Shown here: in pieces, positions 1-5,854 of the stretch
Numbering within the stretch: the stretch's first letter is position 1
How the letters are laid out: every line of letters starts with the position of its first letter
NCBI GenBank assembly: GCA_031259345.1
Contig: JAIRLQ010000229.1
Span: 1 to 8,385 of the forward strand
Reading direction: 5' to 3'
Length of the DNA stretch: 8,385 nt
Source: Treponema sp.
GTDB lineage: Bacteria > Spirochaetota > Spirochaetia > Treponematales > Breznakiellaceae
Position numbers and translations under genes: made by a program
The notes under the pieces: generated by a model
Seen by the model: only the letters and a program-made list of their open reading frames with translations
What the model was told of the DNA's origin: nothing
The model's database searches: none

Positions 1-43
1 ATCACCTGTGTAATTTTTTTAGGCCTTAACCCGCCGCAATGCG

Positions 44-78
44 CTTCGTAAACCTTTGACAAACAAAGGTTTACGAAG
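44..78. terminator. Perfect 15-bp stem-loop downstream of SBP1
   Basis: Positions 44-58 are perfectly complementary to 64-78, leaving a 5-base loop (59-63). The hairpin lies 20 bases past the stop codon of the minus-strand binding-protein gene. That is where a transcription end, or a block protecting the mRNA 3' end, would be expected. It is not a textbook intrinsic terminator, because no run of U follows the stem directly on either strand; the nearest T/A tract (about 14-20) is separated by more than 20 bases. It could instead be a processing signal, a scattered repeat, or an attenuating element between this gene and one further left. The stem is certain; the function is inferred. Confidence 0.4.
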
Positions 79-98
79 AAAGGGATAGATGCCGCAAG

Positions 99-1142
99 CT
101 AAAACAATTCAGGGAAGAGTTGTTTTACGTTTTCCGGCCTTGCCATGGTGCCTTTATAAAAGGTCTGAACCGGCGGGGTTTTACCGGCCGTCAGTTTATT
201 GAACGCATCCACTACCGGCTGATATCCCTGATTAAAGGGGTCCTGGTCAAGGCACGCCTTTATGGTCCCGCTTGCCACATAAGGGGCCGTTTCCGGCAGA
301 ACGTCATGGGCAACAACGGCGACCTTACCGGTAAGCCCGGCGTCTTCCACCGCTTTTGCCGCCCCGCTCGGTCCGCCGGCGGTTACGTATATTCCCTTAA
401 GATCCGGATGGACGGTCAACAGGTTAGCAGCCTGGTTGTAGGCTTCTTCAGCCTTATCCTTGTTTTCAAATTCTCCGACAAGGACGAGGTTTTGATAAGT
501 ATCCAGGACGGAGCGGGCCCCCAACCGCCGTTCCTCATGGCCCAGCACATTGAAAAACCCCGTGATAATCGCGTATTTTCCGGACCCGTCCAGAAGCCCC
601 GCCAAGGCCTCTCCGCACTGTTTCCCGCCTTCGGTACCGCTTTGCCCGTACCATGCCTGCCGTTTTGAGTTCGCTCCCGGATCGGTATTAAAGACATACA
701 TAAGAATACCGGCGTCAACACCTTTATCCACCACGGGCTGCAAGGCATCGGAGATGCCCACGAAGCAGATGGCGTTATATCCGGATGCGATGCAGTTATC
801 AATAATGCTCGTCCACTTTTGTGCATCAAAATCTTCGACCGATATGCAATCTACCGTACAATTCCTATCCGCCAGAATTTTTTTAGCGAAATTCTGGCCT
901 GCCAATACGGCCTGACCGAAGGGATTGGTCTGGGCCATGATCGCGGCAATCTTTATCGGTTTCTCCGAGACCTGATCCACCGGCAGGGACAACAGTGTTT
1001 TCCCCGCCGGCGCCATGATCTGGGATGCCGGCGTCATTGGACCGCCCGGCGCCGCCTGTTTCCCCCCTGCCAATACCGAACCCGCACAGAAAGCAACTCC
1101 CAGCAACGCCGCTATGACAGTTCCCCTTGTTTTTTTGGACAT
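99..1142 (-). CDS. Periplasmic sugar-type ABC transporter substrate-binding protein (SBP1)
   Basis: This encodes a 347-residue type I periplasmic binding protein (Peripla_BP_4/RbsB-like), which would capture a small ligand, probably a sugar or related polyol, and deliver it to the permease encoded just upstream. The N-terminus is a signal peptide: basic residues 3-6, a hydrophobic core at about 8-24, and a likely signal peptidase I site after Ala25 (VLA|GG). Cys19 is preceded by Phe, so it is a poor lipobox and the protein is probably soluble in the periplasm. A Gly/Pro/Ala-rich linker (26-60) precedes the two-lobed domain. Landmarks are NPFGQAVLAG (73-82), FNTDPG (151-156), AGGPSGAAKA (255-264) and QDPFNQGYQP (300-309). 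The start is supported by GGAGG (complement of 1150-1154) seven bases upstream of ATG. It is the second gene of the minus arm, 104 bp after the permease. Codons look more GC-rich than in the plus-strand operon. The substrate cannot be assigned. Confidence 0.9.
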   Translation of the reverse strand: MSKKTRGTVIAALLGVAFCAGSVLAGGKQAAPGGPMTPASQIMAPAGKTLLSLPVDQVSEKPIKIAAIMAQTNPFGQAVLAGQNFAKKILADRNCTVDCISVEDFDAQKWTSIIDNCIASGYNAICFVGISDALQPVVDKGVDAGILMYVFNTDPGANSKRQAWYGQSGTEGGKQCGEALAGLLDGSGKYAIITGFFNVLGHEERRLGARSVLDTYQNLVLVGEFENKDKAEEAYNQAANLLTVHPDLKGIYVTAGGPSGAAKAVEDAGLTGKVAVVAHDVLPETAPYVASGTIKACLDQDPFNQGYQPVVDAFNKLTAGKTPPVQTFYKGTMARPENVKQLFPELF

Positions 1143-1173
1143 ACGCTTTCCTCCAAATTGATTTGAATAAATA

Positions 1174-1188
1174 ACCGGAAAATCCGGT
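1174..1188 (-). other. Short intercistronic hairpin between permease and SBP1
   Basis: In the 104-bp gap between the minus-strand permease and SBP1, ACCGGA (1174-1179) pairs perfectly with TCCGGT (1183-1188) across a 3-base loop. No U-tract follows it, so it is not an intrinsic terminator. A small stem ahead of a binding-protein gene could shield the downstream mRNA and favour higher SBP than permease levels, as seen in other ABC importer operons. The structure is visible; the role is a guess. Confidence 0.3.
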
Positions 1189-1246
1189 GAATTCCAACAA
1201 GCAGCCCGGGACCCGGCACTTACCTCCTCCGGCCTGTATACCCCCT

Positions 1247-2236
1247 TTACCTGGCCGTCTGTTTCTTCCGGATACTGTCGATCATGACAGCTCCTACAAT
1301 TACCAGCCCCAGAATGATGGTTTGCCAGTACCCCGAAACGGCCAATTGGACAAACATATTTTTCAAGATTCCCATTAAAAGGGCCCCCAATACAACGCCT
1401 AAAATATTTCCTTCTCCTCCGCTCATACTGATGCCGCCAATCACTGCGGCGGCAATAACGTCCAACTCATAGCCCTTGCCAAAGGAAGGATCGGAACTGT
1501 TCATCTGTCCAATAAGGAGCAAGCCGCAGAGACCGGCCAGAAATCCGGTAATCGCATAAACGGCGATGATGATCCGGTCCACAAATATTCCGGACAATTT
1601 TGCCGACCGCTGGCTGTTTCCTACGGCGTATATATTCCTGCCGGTCTGGGTATAATTCGCAAAAACGTATCCGGCAATCACGATAAAGGCCATTACCAGA
1701 ACGGAAACAGGCACTGCTCCGATATAGCCGCCGCCGAAGACCGAAATCCACGAGGGCGGATACCTGATAGGAGCCCCGTTCGAGATGAGGAGGGCCGCGC
1801 CGTTTCCTATACTCAACATTCCCAAGGTTACAATGAAGGGAGGTATCCCTAACTTTGCTATCAAAATACCGTTGACGGTCCCCATAGAGAGCCCCATGCC
1901 AAGAATCAACAGCATCACCAGGAGGGCGGGAGTTTCGAAGGACCGGAAACACCAGGCCCCGAAACAAGCCGACAGGGCAATCGCCGAACCGATGGACAGG
2001 TCGATACCGCCGGTTATAATAACCAAGCCCATCCCTACCGCGAGAATAGCGACCAGGGAAGATTGGCGTAAGATATTGAATATATTTCTGACCGTGGGGA
2101 AAGTCATCGGCCGGGCGATGGTCAAGATAACGCATAATATCAGAATAATAAAGCCGACTATTACTTCCGGTTTAGCCGGGAGGGCTGCAACGCCGGAATC
2201 CCGATACCGTTGGCTCCCCTCATCAGTCTTATTCAT
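1247..2236 (-). CDS. RbsC-type ABC transporter permease (permease 1)
   Basis: This encodes a 329-residue inner-membrane permease of the BPD_transp_2 family (RbsC/XylH/MglC), which forms the translocation path of a CUT2 importer. The protein is almost entirely hydrophobic helices from about residue 25 to 320. Family landmarks are GGIDLSIGS (76-84), PPFIVTLGM (132-140), GRNIYAVGN (199-207) and the cytoplasmic coupling region GGISMSGGEGNILG (267-280), where the ATPase would dock. The reading frame stays open upstream to a GTG at 2258-2260, but that codon lies inside the operator palindrome. The ATG at 2234-2236 has a strong GAGGAG (complement of 2243-2248) six bases upstream and is preferred. 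It is the first gene of the minus arm, followed by SBP1. No ATPase gene accompanies it in the window. Expression should start from the promoter at 2276-2304 and be controlled by the operator at 2255-2266. Confidence 0.92.
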   Translation of the reverse strand: MNKTDEGSQRYRDSGVAALPAKPEVIVGFIILILCVILTIARPMTFPTVRNIFNILRQSSLVAILAVGMGLVIITGGIDLSIGSAIALSACFGAWCFRSFETPALLVMLLILGMGLSMGTVNGILIAKLGIPPFIVTLGMLSIGNGAALLISNGAPIRYPPSWISVFGGGYIGAVPVSVLVMAFIVIAGYVFANYTQTGRNIYAVGNSQRSAKLSGIFVDRIIIAVYAITGFLAGLCGLLLIGQMNSSDPSFGKGYELDVIAAAVIGGISMSGGEGNILGVVLGALLMGILKNMFVQLAVSGYWQTIILGLVIVGAVMIDSIRKKQTAR

Positions 2237-2254
2237 TGCCTGCTCCTCAGAATA

Positions 2255-2266
2255 GTTCACGTGAAC
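2255..2266. promoter_or_regulatory. LacI-type operator O1 (minus-arm transporter)
   Basis: GTTCACGTGAAC is a perfect 12-bp palindrome with the central CG typical of LacI-family operators. It lies nine bases beyond the -10 box of the minus-strand promoter, so it starts within a few bases of the expected transcription start. It sits between that promoter and the permease ribosome-binding site. The same core recurs at 2554-2567 and 3810-3823. A repressor bound here would block initiation or early elongation of permease 1 and SBP1. The assignment to the adjacent regulator is inferred from proximity and from the three matching copies. Confidence 0.85.
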
Positions 2267-2275
2267 GGTCTTTTT

Positions 2276-2304
2276 ATTCTACTACGGTATTTCAGAGAAG
2301 TCAA
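2276..2304 (-). promoter_or_regulatory. Sigma70-type promoter for permease 1-SBP1
   Basis: Read on the minus strand, TTGACT (complement of 2299-2304) and TAGAAT (complement of 2276-2281) are separated by exactly 17 bases. Each matches the housekeeping consensus at five of six positions. The predicted start is near 2268-2270, immediately before the operator palindrome at 2255-2266, and the untranslated leader would be about 33 bases. This is the best promoter in the window. Confidence 0.8.
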
Positions 2305-2342
2305 GAAAAATATCCCTAATAAGTCCTCAAGAGCTGTCCATG

Positions 2343-2370
2343 TTGTGGGCTCTTGATTCTATGATACAAT
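2343..2370 (+). promoter_or_regulatory. Candidate distal promoter for the regulator
   Basis: TACAAT at 2365-2370 is preceded by TG one base earlier, giving an extended -10 element, and by a weak -35 (TTGTGG, 2343-2348) with a 16-base spacer. A transcript from here would start near 2377 and carry a leader of about 250 bases containing the alternative hairpins at 2430-2487 and the operator at 2554-2567. It competes with a second candidate at 2556-2583. The -10 is good and the -35 poor. Confidence 0.4.
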
Positions 2371-2429
2371 CCCCCGGAGAAAATTGCATAAGCCGTAAAT
2401 GTTTAACTCATAAAGAATTAGCAATTTTC

Positions 2430-2487
2430 TCCAAAAGCTTGTTCTATCGAACCGAAGGTTCGTACCAACCGGCTTTTGGAACAAGCT
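2430..2487 (+). other. Structured region with two mutually exclusive stems, upstream of the regulator
   Basis: TCCAAAAGC (2430-2438) is complementary to GCTTTTGGA (2472-2480), and the overlapping AGCTTGTTC (2436-2444) is complementary to GAACAAGCT (2479-2487). The 9-bp stems share bases, so only one can form fully at a time. Both enclose a third perfect hairpin, CGAACC (2448-2453) with GGTTCG (2457-2462) around a GAA loop. No U-run follows any stem, so none is a standard terminator. The arrangement resembles a two-state RNA switch, or it may be a remnant of a repeat family, since 14 bases (2449-2462) recur at 8080-8093. It matters as RNA only if the distal promoter is used. Confidence 0.45.
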
Positions 2488-2553
2488 CTACTATATGCAT
2501 ATTAAAGACATATGCGCCAGAAGGTTATTTTTGGAGAGTCGATCCTGCGGATA

Positions 2554-2567
2554 CGTTCACGTAAACG
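2554..2567. promoter_or_regulatory. LacI-type operator O2 (regulator gene)
   Basis: CGTTCACGTAAACG differs from the perfect 14-bp palindrome at 3810-3823 at one position (A in place of G at 2563). It lies 62 bases upstream of the regulator start. The imperfection suggests weaker binding than at the transporter operators, which would fit autoregulation that sets in only at higher repressor levels. It overlaps the -35 element of the proximal candidate promoter. Confidence 0.75.
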
Positions 2568-2583
2568 CTGGATACGATATATT
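2556..2583 (+). promoter_or_regulatory. Candidate proximal promoter for the regulator
   Basis: TTCACG (2556-2561, four of six matches to the -35 consensus) and TATATT (2578-2583, five of six to the -10) are spaced by 16 bases. The -35 lies inside operator O2, so a bound repressor would shut the promoter off directly. Transcription would begin near 2590, just before the ribosome-binding sequence at 2598-2604. Strength is uncertain. Confidence 0.4.
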
Positions 2584-2609
2584 GACTAAAACCCTCCGGG
2601 GGAGCTATC

Positions 2610-2621
2610 ATGCGAAACTAG
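2610..2621 (+). other. Possible three-codon leader reading frame (MRN-stop)
   Basis: ATG CGA AAC TAG at 2610-2621 follows a strong GGGGGAG ribosome-binding sequence (2598-2604) with ideal 5-base spacing. It ends eight bases before the regulator ATG at 2630, in a different frame. The regulator's own start has only a weak TAGG ahead of it. Ribosomes loaded at the strong site could terminate and restart at 2630, so the mini-frame may set regulator translation. It may also be a chance match, with the GGGGGAG serving 2630 at a long 25-base distance. Confidence 0.3.
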
Positions 2622-2629
2622 GTATTTGT

Positions 2630-3664
2630 ATGATAACCAGCAAAAAAATAGCGGAAATGGCCGGTGTATCCCGGGGAACCGTCGATCGGGTACTGAATAA
2701 CCGGGGGGACGTCAGTGAAGCCACTAAACAGAAAATCCTGGAAATTGTCCGCCTCTTGAACTATAAACCGAGCAGAGCCGGTAAGATCCTGGTAAGTCAT
2801 CAGAAAAAAATAAAGATAGGCTGTATCATCATTAGTGCCCAAAATCCCTTTTACGATGAACTCTACCGGGGTATCATGCTCAAAGTTGAGGAATATTCAT
2901 CCTATGGAATCGAAATAATTGTGGAGCGGGTGGAATTTAAAGGAGAAACCCAGTGTGTATATATAGATAAGTTACTGACCCTGGACATCAACGCCATGAT
3001 GATTCAACCGATAAACGAGGCCGTTGTGGCGCAAAAACTGAGAGATCTTGCCCAAGAAGGGCTGCCCATCGTAACGACCAATACCAATGTGGAAGGATTT
3101 ACTCCCCTCTGTCATGTGGGTAATGACTTCTTTACCTGTGGGAAGACCGCCGCCAACCTTCTTGATCTGATTACCGGGGGTAAGTGCAATATCGGGATTG
3201 TCACGGGGTTCAGTAAGGCCTGCTCCCATGCAGATCGGATCGATGGTTTTTATGAGTATATAAAAGAACGGGCAGGCATGAACATTGTATCCCTGGTGGA
3301 AAATTGTGATGACGAGGTTGAATCTTTTCTGGTTACCAAGAAACTCCTTGAGGATAATCCGGAAATTGACGCTATTTTCTTGGTAGCCGGAGGCGTATAC
3401 GGTGCCGGAAAGGCTATAAAAACCCTTTATGACCGGTTTATCAAAGTGATAAGCTTTGATGATGTTCCCACCACCAAAGAGTTGATTCGGGAAGGTATCA
3501 TTCAGGCGACAATTTGCCAACAACCGGTACGGCAAAGCATCTTATCCCTGGAAATCCTCTTTGATTATCTTATAGATAACAAACGGCCATCGGGGGATAA
3601 AATATATACAGATATTCAGATCAAGCTAAAATCAAACATTGATTTACATTTAGGATACCAATAA
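2630..3664 (+). CDS. LacI-family transcriptional regulator with sugar-binding-type sensor domain
   Basis: This encodes a 344-residue DNA-binding regulator. The N-terminal helix-turn-helix (about 4-25, KKIAEMAGVSRGTVDRVLN) is that of the LacI family, with Asp where TVSRVLN usually has Ser. A hinge segment (about 47-56) follows, then a periplasmic-binding-protein-like sensor (62 to the end). Sensor landmarks SAQNPFYDEL (69-78), AGGVYGAGKA (253-262) and ISFDD (274-278) line up with equivalent parts of SBP1, pointing to a small ligand of similar kind. The frame is open upstream to 2495, but starting at 2630 places the helix-turn-helix at the very N-terminus, as in the family; the upstream 45 codons are unlike protein and contain the operator. 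Its ribosome-binding site is weak (TAGG seven bases upstream). Three matching palindromes at 2255, 2554 and 3810 are its likely targets. It probably acts as a repressor; the inducer is unknown. Confidence 0.9.
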   Translation: MITSKKIAEMAGVSRGTVDRVLNNRGDVSEATKQKILEIVRLLNYKPSRAGKILVSHQKKIKIGCIIISAQNPFYDELYRGIMLKVEEYSSYGIEIIVERVEFKGETQCVYIDKLLTLDINAMMIQPINEAVVAQKLRDLAQEGLPIVTTNTNVEGFTPLCHVGNDFFTCGKTAANLLDLITGGKCNIGIVTGFSKACSHADRIDGFYEYIKERAGMNIVSLVENCDDEVESFLVTKKLLEDNPEIDAIFLVAGGVYGAGKAIKTLYDRFIKVISFDDVPTTKELIREGIIQATICQQPVRQSILSLEILFDYLIDNKRPSGDKIYTDIQIKLKSNIDLHLGYQ

Positions 3665-3773
3665 CCTGAATTGTCCAATATGGTAGACATAGGAGCCTAT
3701 TGCACTTGTGGAATTTTTGCCCCCCATTCAAGTGGCCCTCATTGGATAGCGGTCGTTTTCTTGCTCTTTTTTC

Positions 3774-3805
3774 TTGCATTTTTCTTTAAGCCATGATATT
3801 ATAAT
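3774..3805 (+). promoter_or_regulatory. Promoter for the SBP2-permease 2-ATPase operon
   Basis: TTGCAT (3774-3779) with TATTAT (3797-3802) gives a 17-base spacer. An exact TATAAT overlaps at 3800-3805 but would need a 20-base spacer from the same -35. The T-rich stretch upstream (about 3752-3788) adds flexibility. Transcription should start near 3809-3812, inside or at the edge of the operator palindrome. The overlapping -10 choices leave the exact start open. Confidence 0.7.
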
Positions 3806-3809
3806 GGAG

Positions 3810-3823
3810 CGTTCACGTGAACG
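3810..3823. promoter_or_regulatory. LacI-type operator O3 (plus-arm operon)
   Basis: CGTTCACGTGAACG is a perfect 14-bp palindrome placed just after the -10 region and 31 bases before the SBP2 start codon. Its position relative to the promoter mirrors that of O1 in the divergent arm, so both arms should respond to the same repressor. Of the three copies it has the longest perfect symmetry, so it may be the tightest site. Confidence 0.88.
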
Positions 3824-3854
3824 AAAAAACTATTGAGTTTGAGGAAGGTATTCT

Positions 3855-4844
3855 ATGAAAAGAAGATGGTGGGCGGTACTCGTTATCGGTGTTACCCTGG
3901 CAGGAATTATTATGTCCGGCTGTAATAAACCGGCGGAACGGGCGGTTTCAAATTCGGTAAAGAAAAGGGTAATGTTTGTCAGTATAGTCACCGGAGGAGT
4001 CGCTTGGGGCGCAGCTCAAAAGGGCTTTGAGGACGCCTTGAAGGAGCTGGACTGGGAGGGGCAATATGTTTCTCCCATGCAGGCAAATAACACGGCGGAG
4101 GTGGTCAATTTGCTTGAAACAGCGGTAACCAATAATAGCGATGCTATATTGGGAGTCATTTTGGATACGGAGCAGGTGGTGGATGTATTTACCAGAGCCC
4201 GTGAAAAGAAAATAGCCATCATAACCTGTAATACCTATACAACGCCCCAATTACAGGATTGCTGGATAGGAACAGATCCCGTAGGAATGGGAAAGGCGCA
4301 GGCGCAGGCGGTCCTGGATAATTTTACGGGGGACAATATCACCCTGGCATATATTCAGACGCTTTTAACGGTTCCGACCCAGAATCAGCAGTATGAGGCA
4401 ATGAAAGAAGTTCTCCTGGAAAAATATCCGAATGCGGTTTTTGTTCAGGATCAGTGTGATTCCAATGCCCAGATCGCGGCGGATAAATGTGCGGCGTTGA
4501 AAAAATCCTATCCTGACTTAAATGTCATTGTATGTGCAGATGGATACGGCGCTTCGGGGGTTGCCAATTTTATTGAGAGTGAAAAATATAAAGACGAAAT
4601 TGCAGGTATTGGGATTGATGACTCCACGGAAATGCTTGGTTTTGTAAAACAGGGGATTATGAGATGTACAATCGCCCAGGATTTTTATACTATGGGATAC
4701 CAAGGGGTAATGATGGCCCAAGAAGTTCTGGAGGGAAAGAAGCTGCCCTTTGATAATGATTCCGGTACGATTACGATAACGACCGATAAAGTAGATGCCC
4801 ATTTTGCGCTCCTACAGGAACGGGGCCTGGTCAATCAAAATTAA
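3855..4844 (+). CDS. Lipoprotein substrate-binding protein of a sugar-type ABC importer (SBP2)
   Basis: This encodes a 329-residue type I periplasmic binding protein, first gene of the plus-strand operon. The N-terminus (KRRWW, then a hydrophobic stretch 7-20) ends in a lipobox, MSGC, with the lipidated Cys at residue 23, so the mature protein is anchored to a membrane rather than free. The Peripla_BP_4-type domain runs from about residue 38 to the end. Landmarks are the first strand VMFVSIVTGG (39-48), a mid-domain GTDPVGMGKA (139-148), GIDDSTEML (253-261) and QDFYTMGYQGV (275-285). It is clearly different from SBP1 and lacks the NPFGQ motif, so the two probably differ in ligand or affinity. 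The start is well supported by GAGGAAGG (3841-3848) six bases before ATG. The permease gene follows after 32 bp. Expression is expected from the promoter and operator at 3774-3823. The ligand is not identifiable. Confidence 0.92.
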   Translation: MKRRWWAVLVIGVTLAGIIMSGCNKPAERAVSNSVKKRVMFVSIVTGGVAWGAAQKGFEDALKELDWEGQYVSPMQANNTAEVVNLLETAVTNNSDAILGVILDTEQVVDVFTRAREKKIAIITCNTYTTPQLQDCWIGTDPVGMGKAQAQAVLDNFTGDNITLAYIQTLLTVPTQNQQYEAMKEVLLEKYPNAVFVQDQCDSNAQIAADKCAALKKSYPDLNVIVCADGYGASGVANFIESEKYKDEIAGIGIDDSTEMLGFVKQGIMRCTIAQDFYTMGYQGVMMAQEVLEGKKLPFDNDSGTITITTDKVDAHFALLQERGLVNQN

Positions 4845-4876
4845 GCGTTTTAATTCTTTGGTAAAGGTAAAGTTCA

Positions 4877-5842
4877 ATGAAAGGCAAAAGCATGGTAAAA
4901 TTCTTGTTAAGCAAGAATGAGATTGGAACATTGTTGCCCCTTGTCATTATGGCAATTGTGGTTGGGTCGATAAATAGAAATTTCTTATCCATCGGCAATA
5001 TTATCGACATTTTAAGAACAACGAGCTTTACCTTTATCGTTGCGGCGCCCCTGACGTTTTTGCTTATCGCGGCTGACATGGACTTGTCTATCGGCGCCGT
5101 AACCAGTTTGGGGGGTATTGTCGCAGCTTTTGCGCTCAAGGCAGGTTTACCGGTTCCCGGGGCGATACTGCTCGCTTTGGGTGCCGGAGCCGCAGCGGGC
5201 CTTATTAAGGCCTTTATTATTGTCTACGGCGCCCTGCCTGCGTTTATTGTAACCCTTGGGCTGCAGTATGTTTTTAATGGGATCATCTCCATCACCACCC
5301 AGGGGATGCCCATTTCCGGTTTTCCCGATTCATTCAAGATCCTGGGACAAGCCAGATTATTCGGTATAATTCATTATACCATCCTATTCGCGATTGTCGT
5401 GGGAATAGTATTTTATGTTCTGTTAACCAAGACCAAATTCGGACGTTCCGTTTTCGCCGTCGGAGGTAATGTGGAAACCGCATATTTGGCGGGAATCAAC
5501 GTAAAACGGGTTCAAATAACCATCCATGTTATGGTATCTGTTTTCTCGGCCCTTGCGGGAGTCCTGATGGCCTCACGGTTTGCCAGCGCCCAGGCAAACG
5601 CCGGAAGCGGCACCGAATTGATCATTATGGCGGCGGTGATCATCGGCGGCACCAGCCTTTTCGGCGGGGTCGGGACGGTGGTGGGCTCCGCTATCGGCTG
5701 TGTTCTGTTGGTCGTGATCAGCAACGGTTTGATTTTGATGCGGATCCCCAGCTTTTGGCAGAACCTCATCTATGGATTGATCCTGTTAATTTCCATCGCC
5801 ATTGACAAATACCGTCAGAAAATCAATCAGGCCGGTCAATAA
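4877..5842 (+). CDS. RbsC-type ABC transporter permease (permease 2)
   Basis: This encodes a 321-residue inner-membrane permease of the BPD_transp_2 family, with hydrophobic helices from about residue 17 to 310. Landmarks are DMDLSIGAVTSLGG (67-80), LPAFIVTLGL (120-129), GRSVFAVGGN (189-198) and the ATPase-contact region GGTSLFGGVGTVVGS (257-271). It has the same family pattern as permease 1 but is clearly diverged, so the two are paralogues and not a recent duplication. The start at 4877 follows AAAGG (4863-4867) at nine bases. An in-frame ATG at 4892 has its own AAAGG at seven bases and would give 316 residues; either could be used. The stop is 12 bp before the ATPase start, so the two are almost certainly co-translated from one mRNA and form a complex. 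Confidence 0.92.
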   Translation: MKGKSMVKFLLSKNEIGTLLPLVIMAIVVGSINRNFLSIGNIIDILRTTSFTFIVAAPLTFLLIAADMDLSIGAVTSLGGIVAAFALKAGLPVPGAILLALGAGAAAGLIKAFIIVYGALPAFIVTLGLQYVFNGIISITTQGMPISGFPDSFKILGQARLFGIIHYTILFAIVVGIVFYVLLTKTKFGRSVFAVGGNVETAYLAGINVKRVQITIHVMVSVFSALAGVLMASRFASAQANAGSGTELIIMAAVIIGGTSLFGGVGTVVGSAIGCVLLVVISNGLILMRIPSFWQNLIYGLILLISIAIDKYRQKINQAGQ

Positions 5843-5854
5843 GGAAAGGTTTTT

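Noticed and set aside
120..668. Open plus-strand frame of 182 codons opposite SBP1
   Set aside because: It lies wholly within the SBP1 gene on the opposite strand, has no ribosome-binding site and no recognisable domain; SBP1 has a signal peptide, family motifs and a good start.
1467..2135. Minus-strand frame of 222 codons inside permease 1
   Set aside because: It is a shifted-frame shadow of the permease: Arg- and Tyr-rich with no membrane character.
2237..2260. Permease 1 start at GTG 2258-2260
   Set aside because: The codon is part of the operator palindrome and close to the transcription start; the ATG at 2236 has an ideal GAGGAG site.
2495..2629. N-terminal extension of the regulator from the ATG at 2495
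   Set aside because: It would put 45 unusual residues ahead of the helix-turn-helix and translate through operator O2. LacI-family proteins start at the helix-turn-helix, as they do from 2630.
3703..3734. Possible terminator after the regulator (CACTTG...CAAGTG)
   Set aside because: It has only six base pairs, a 20-base loop and no following U-tract, so it is too weak to call.
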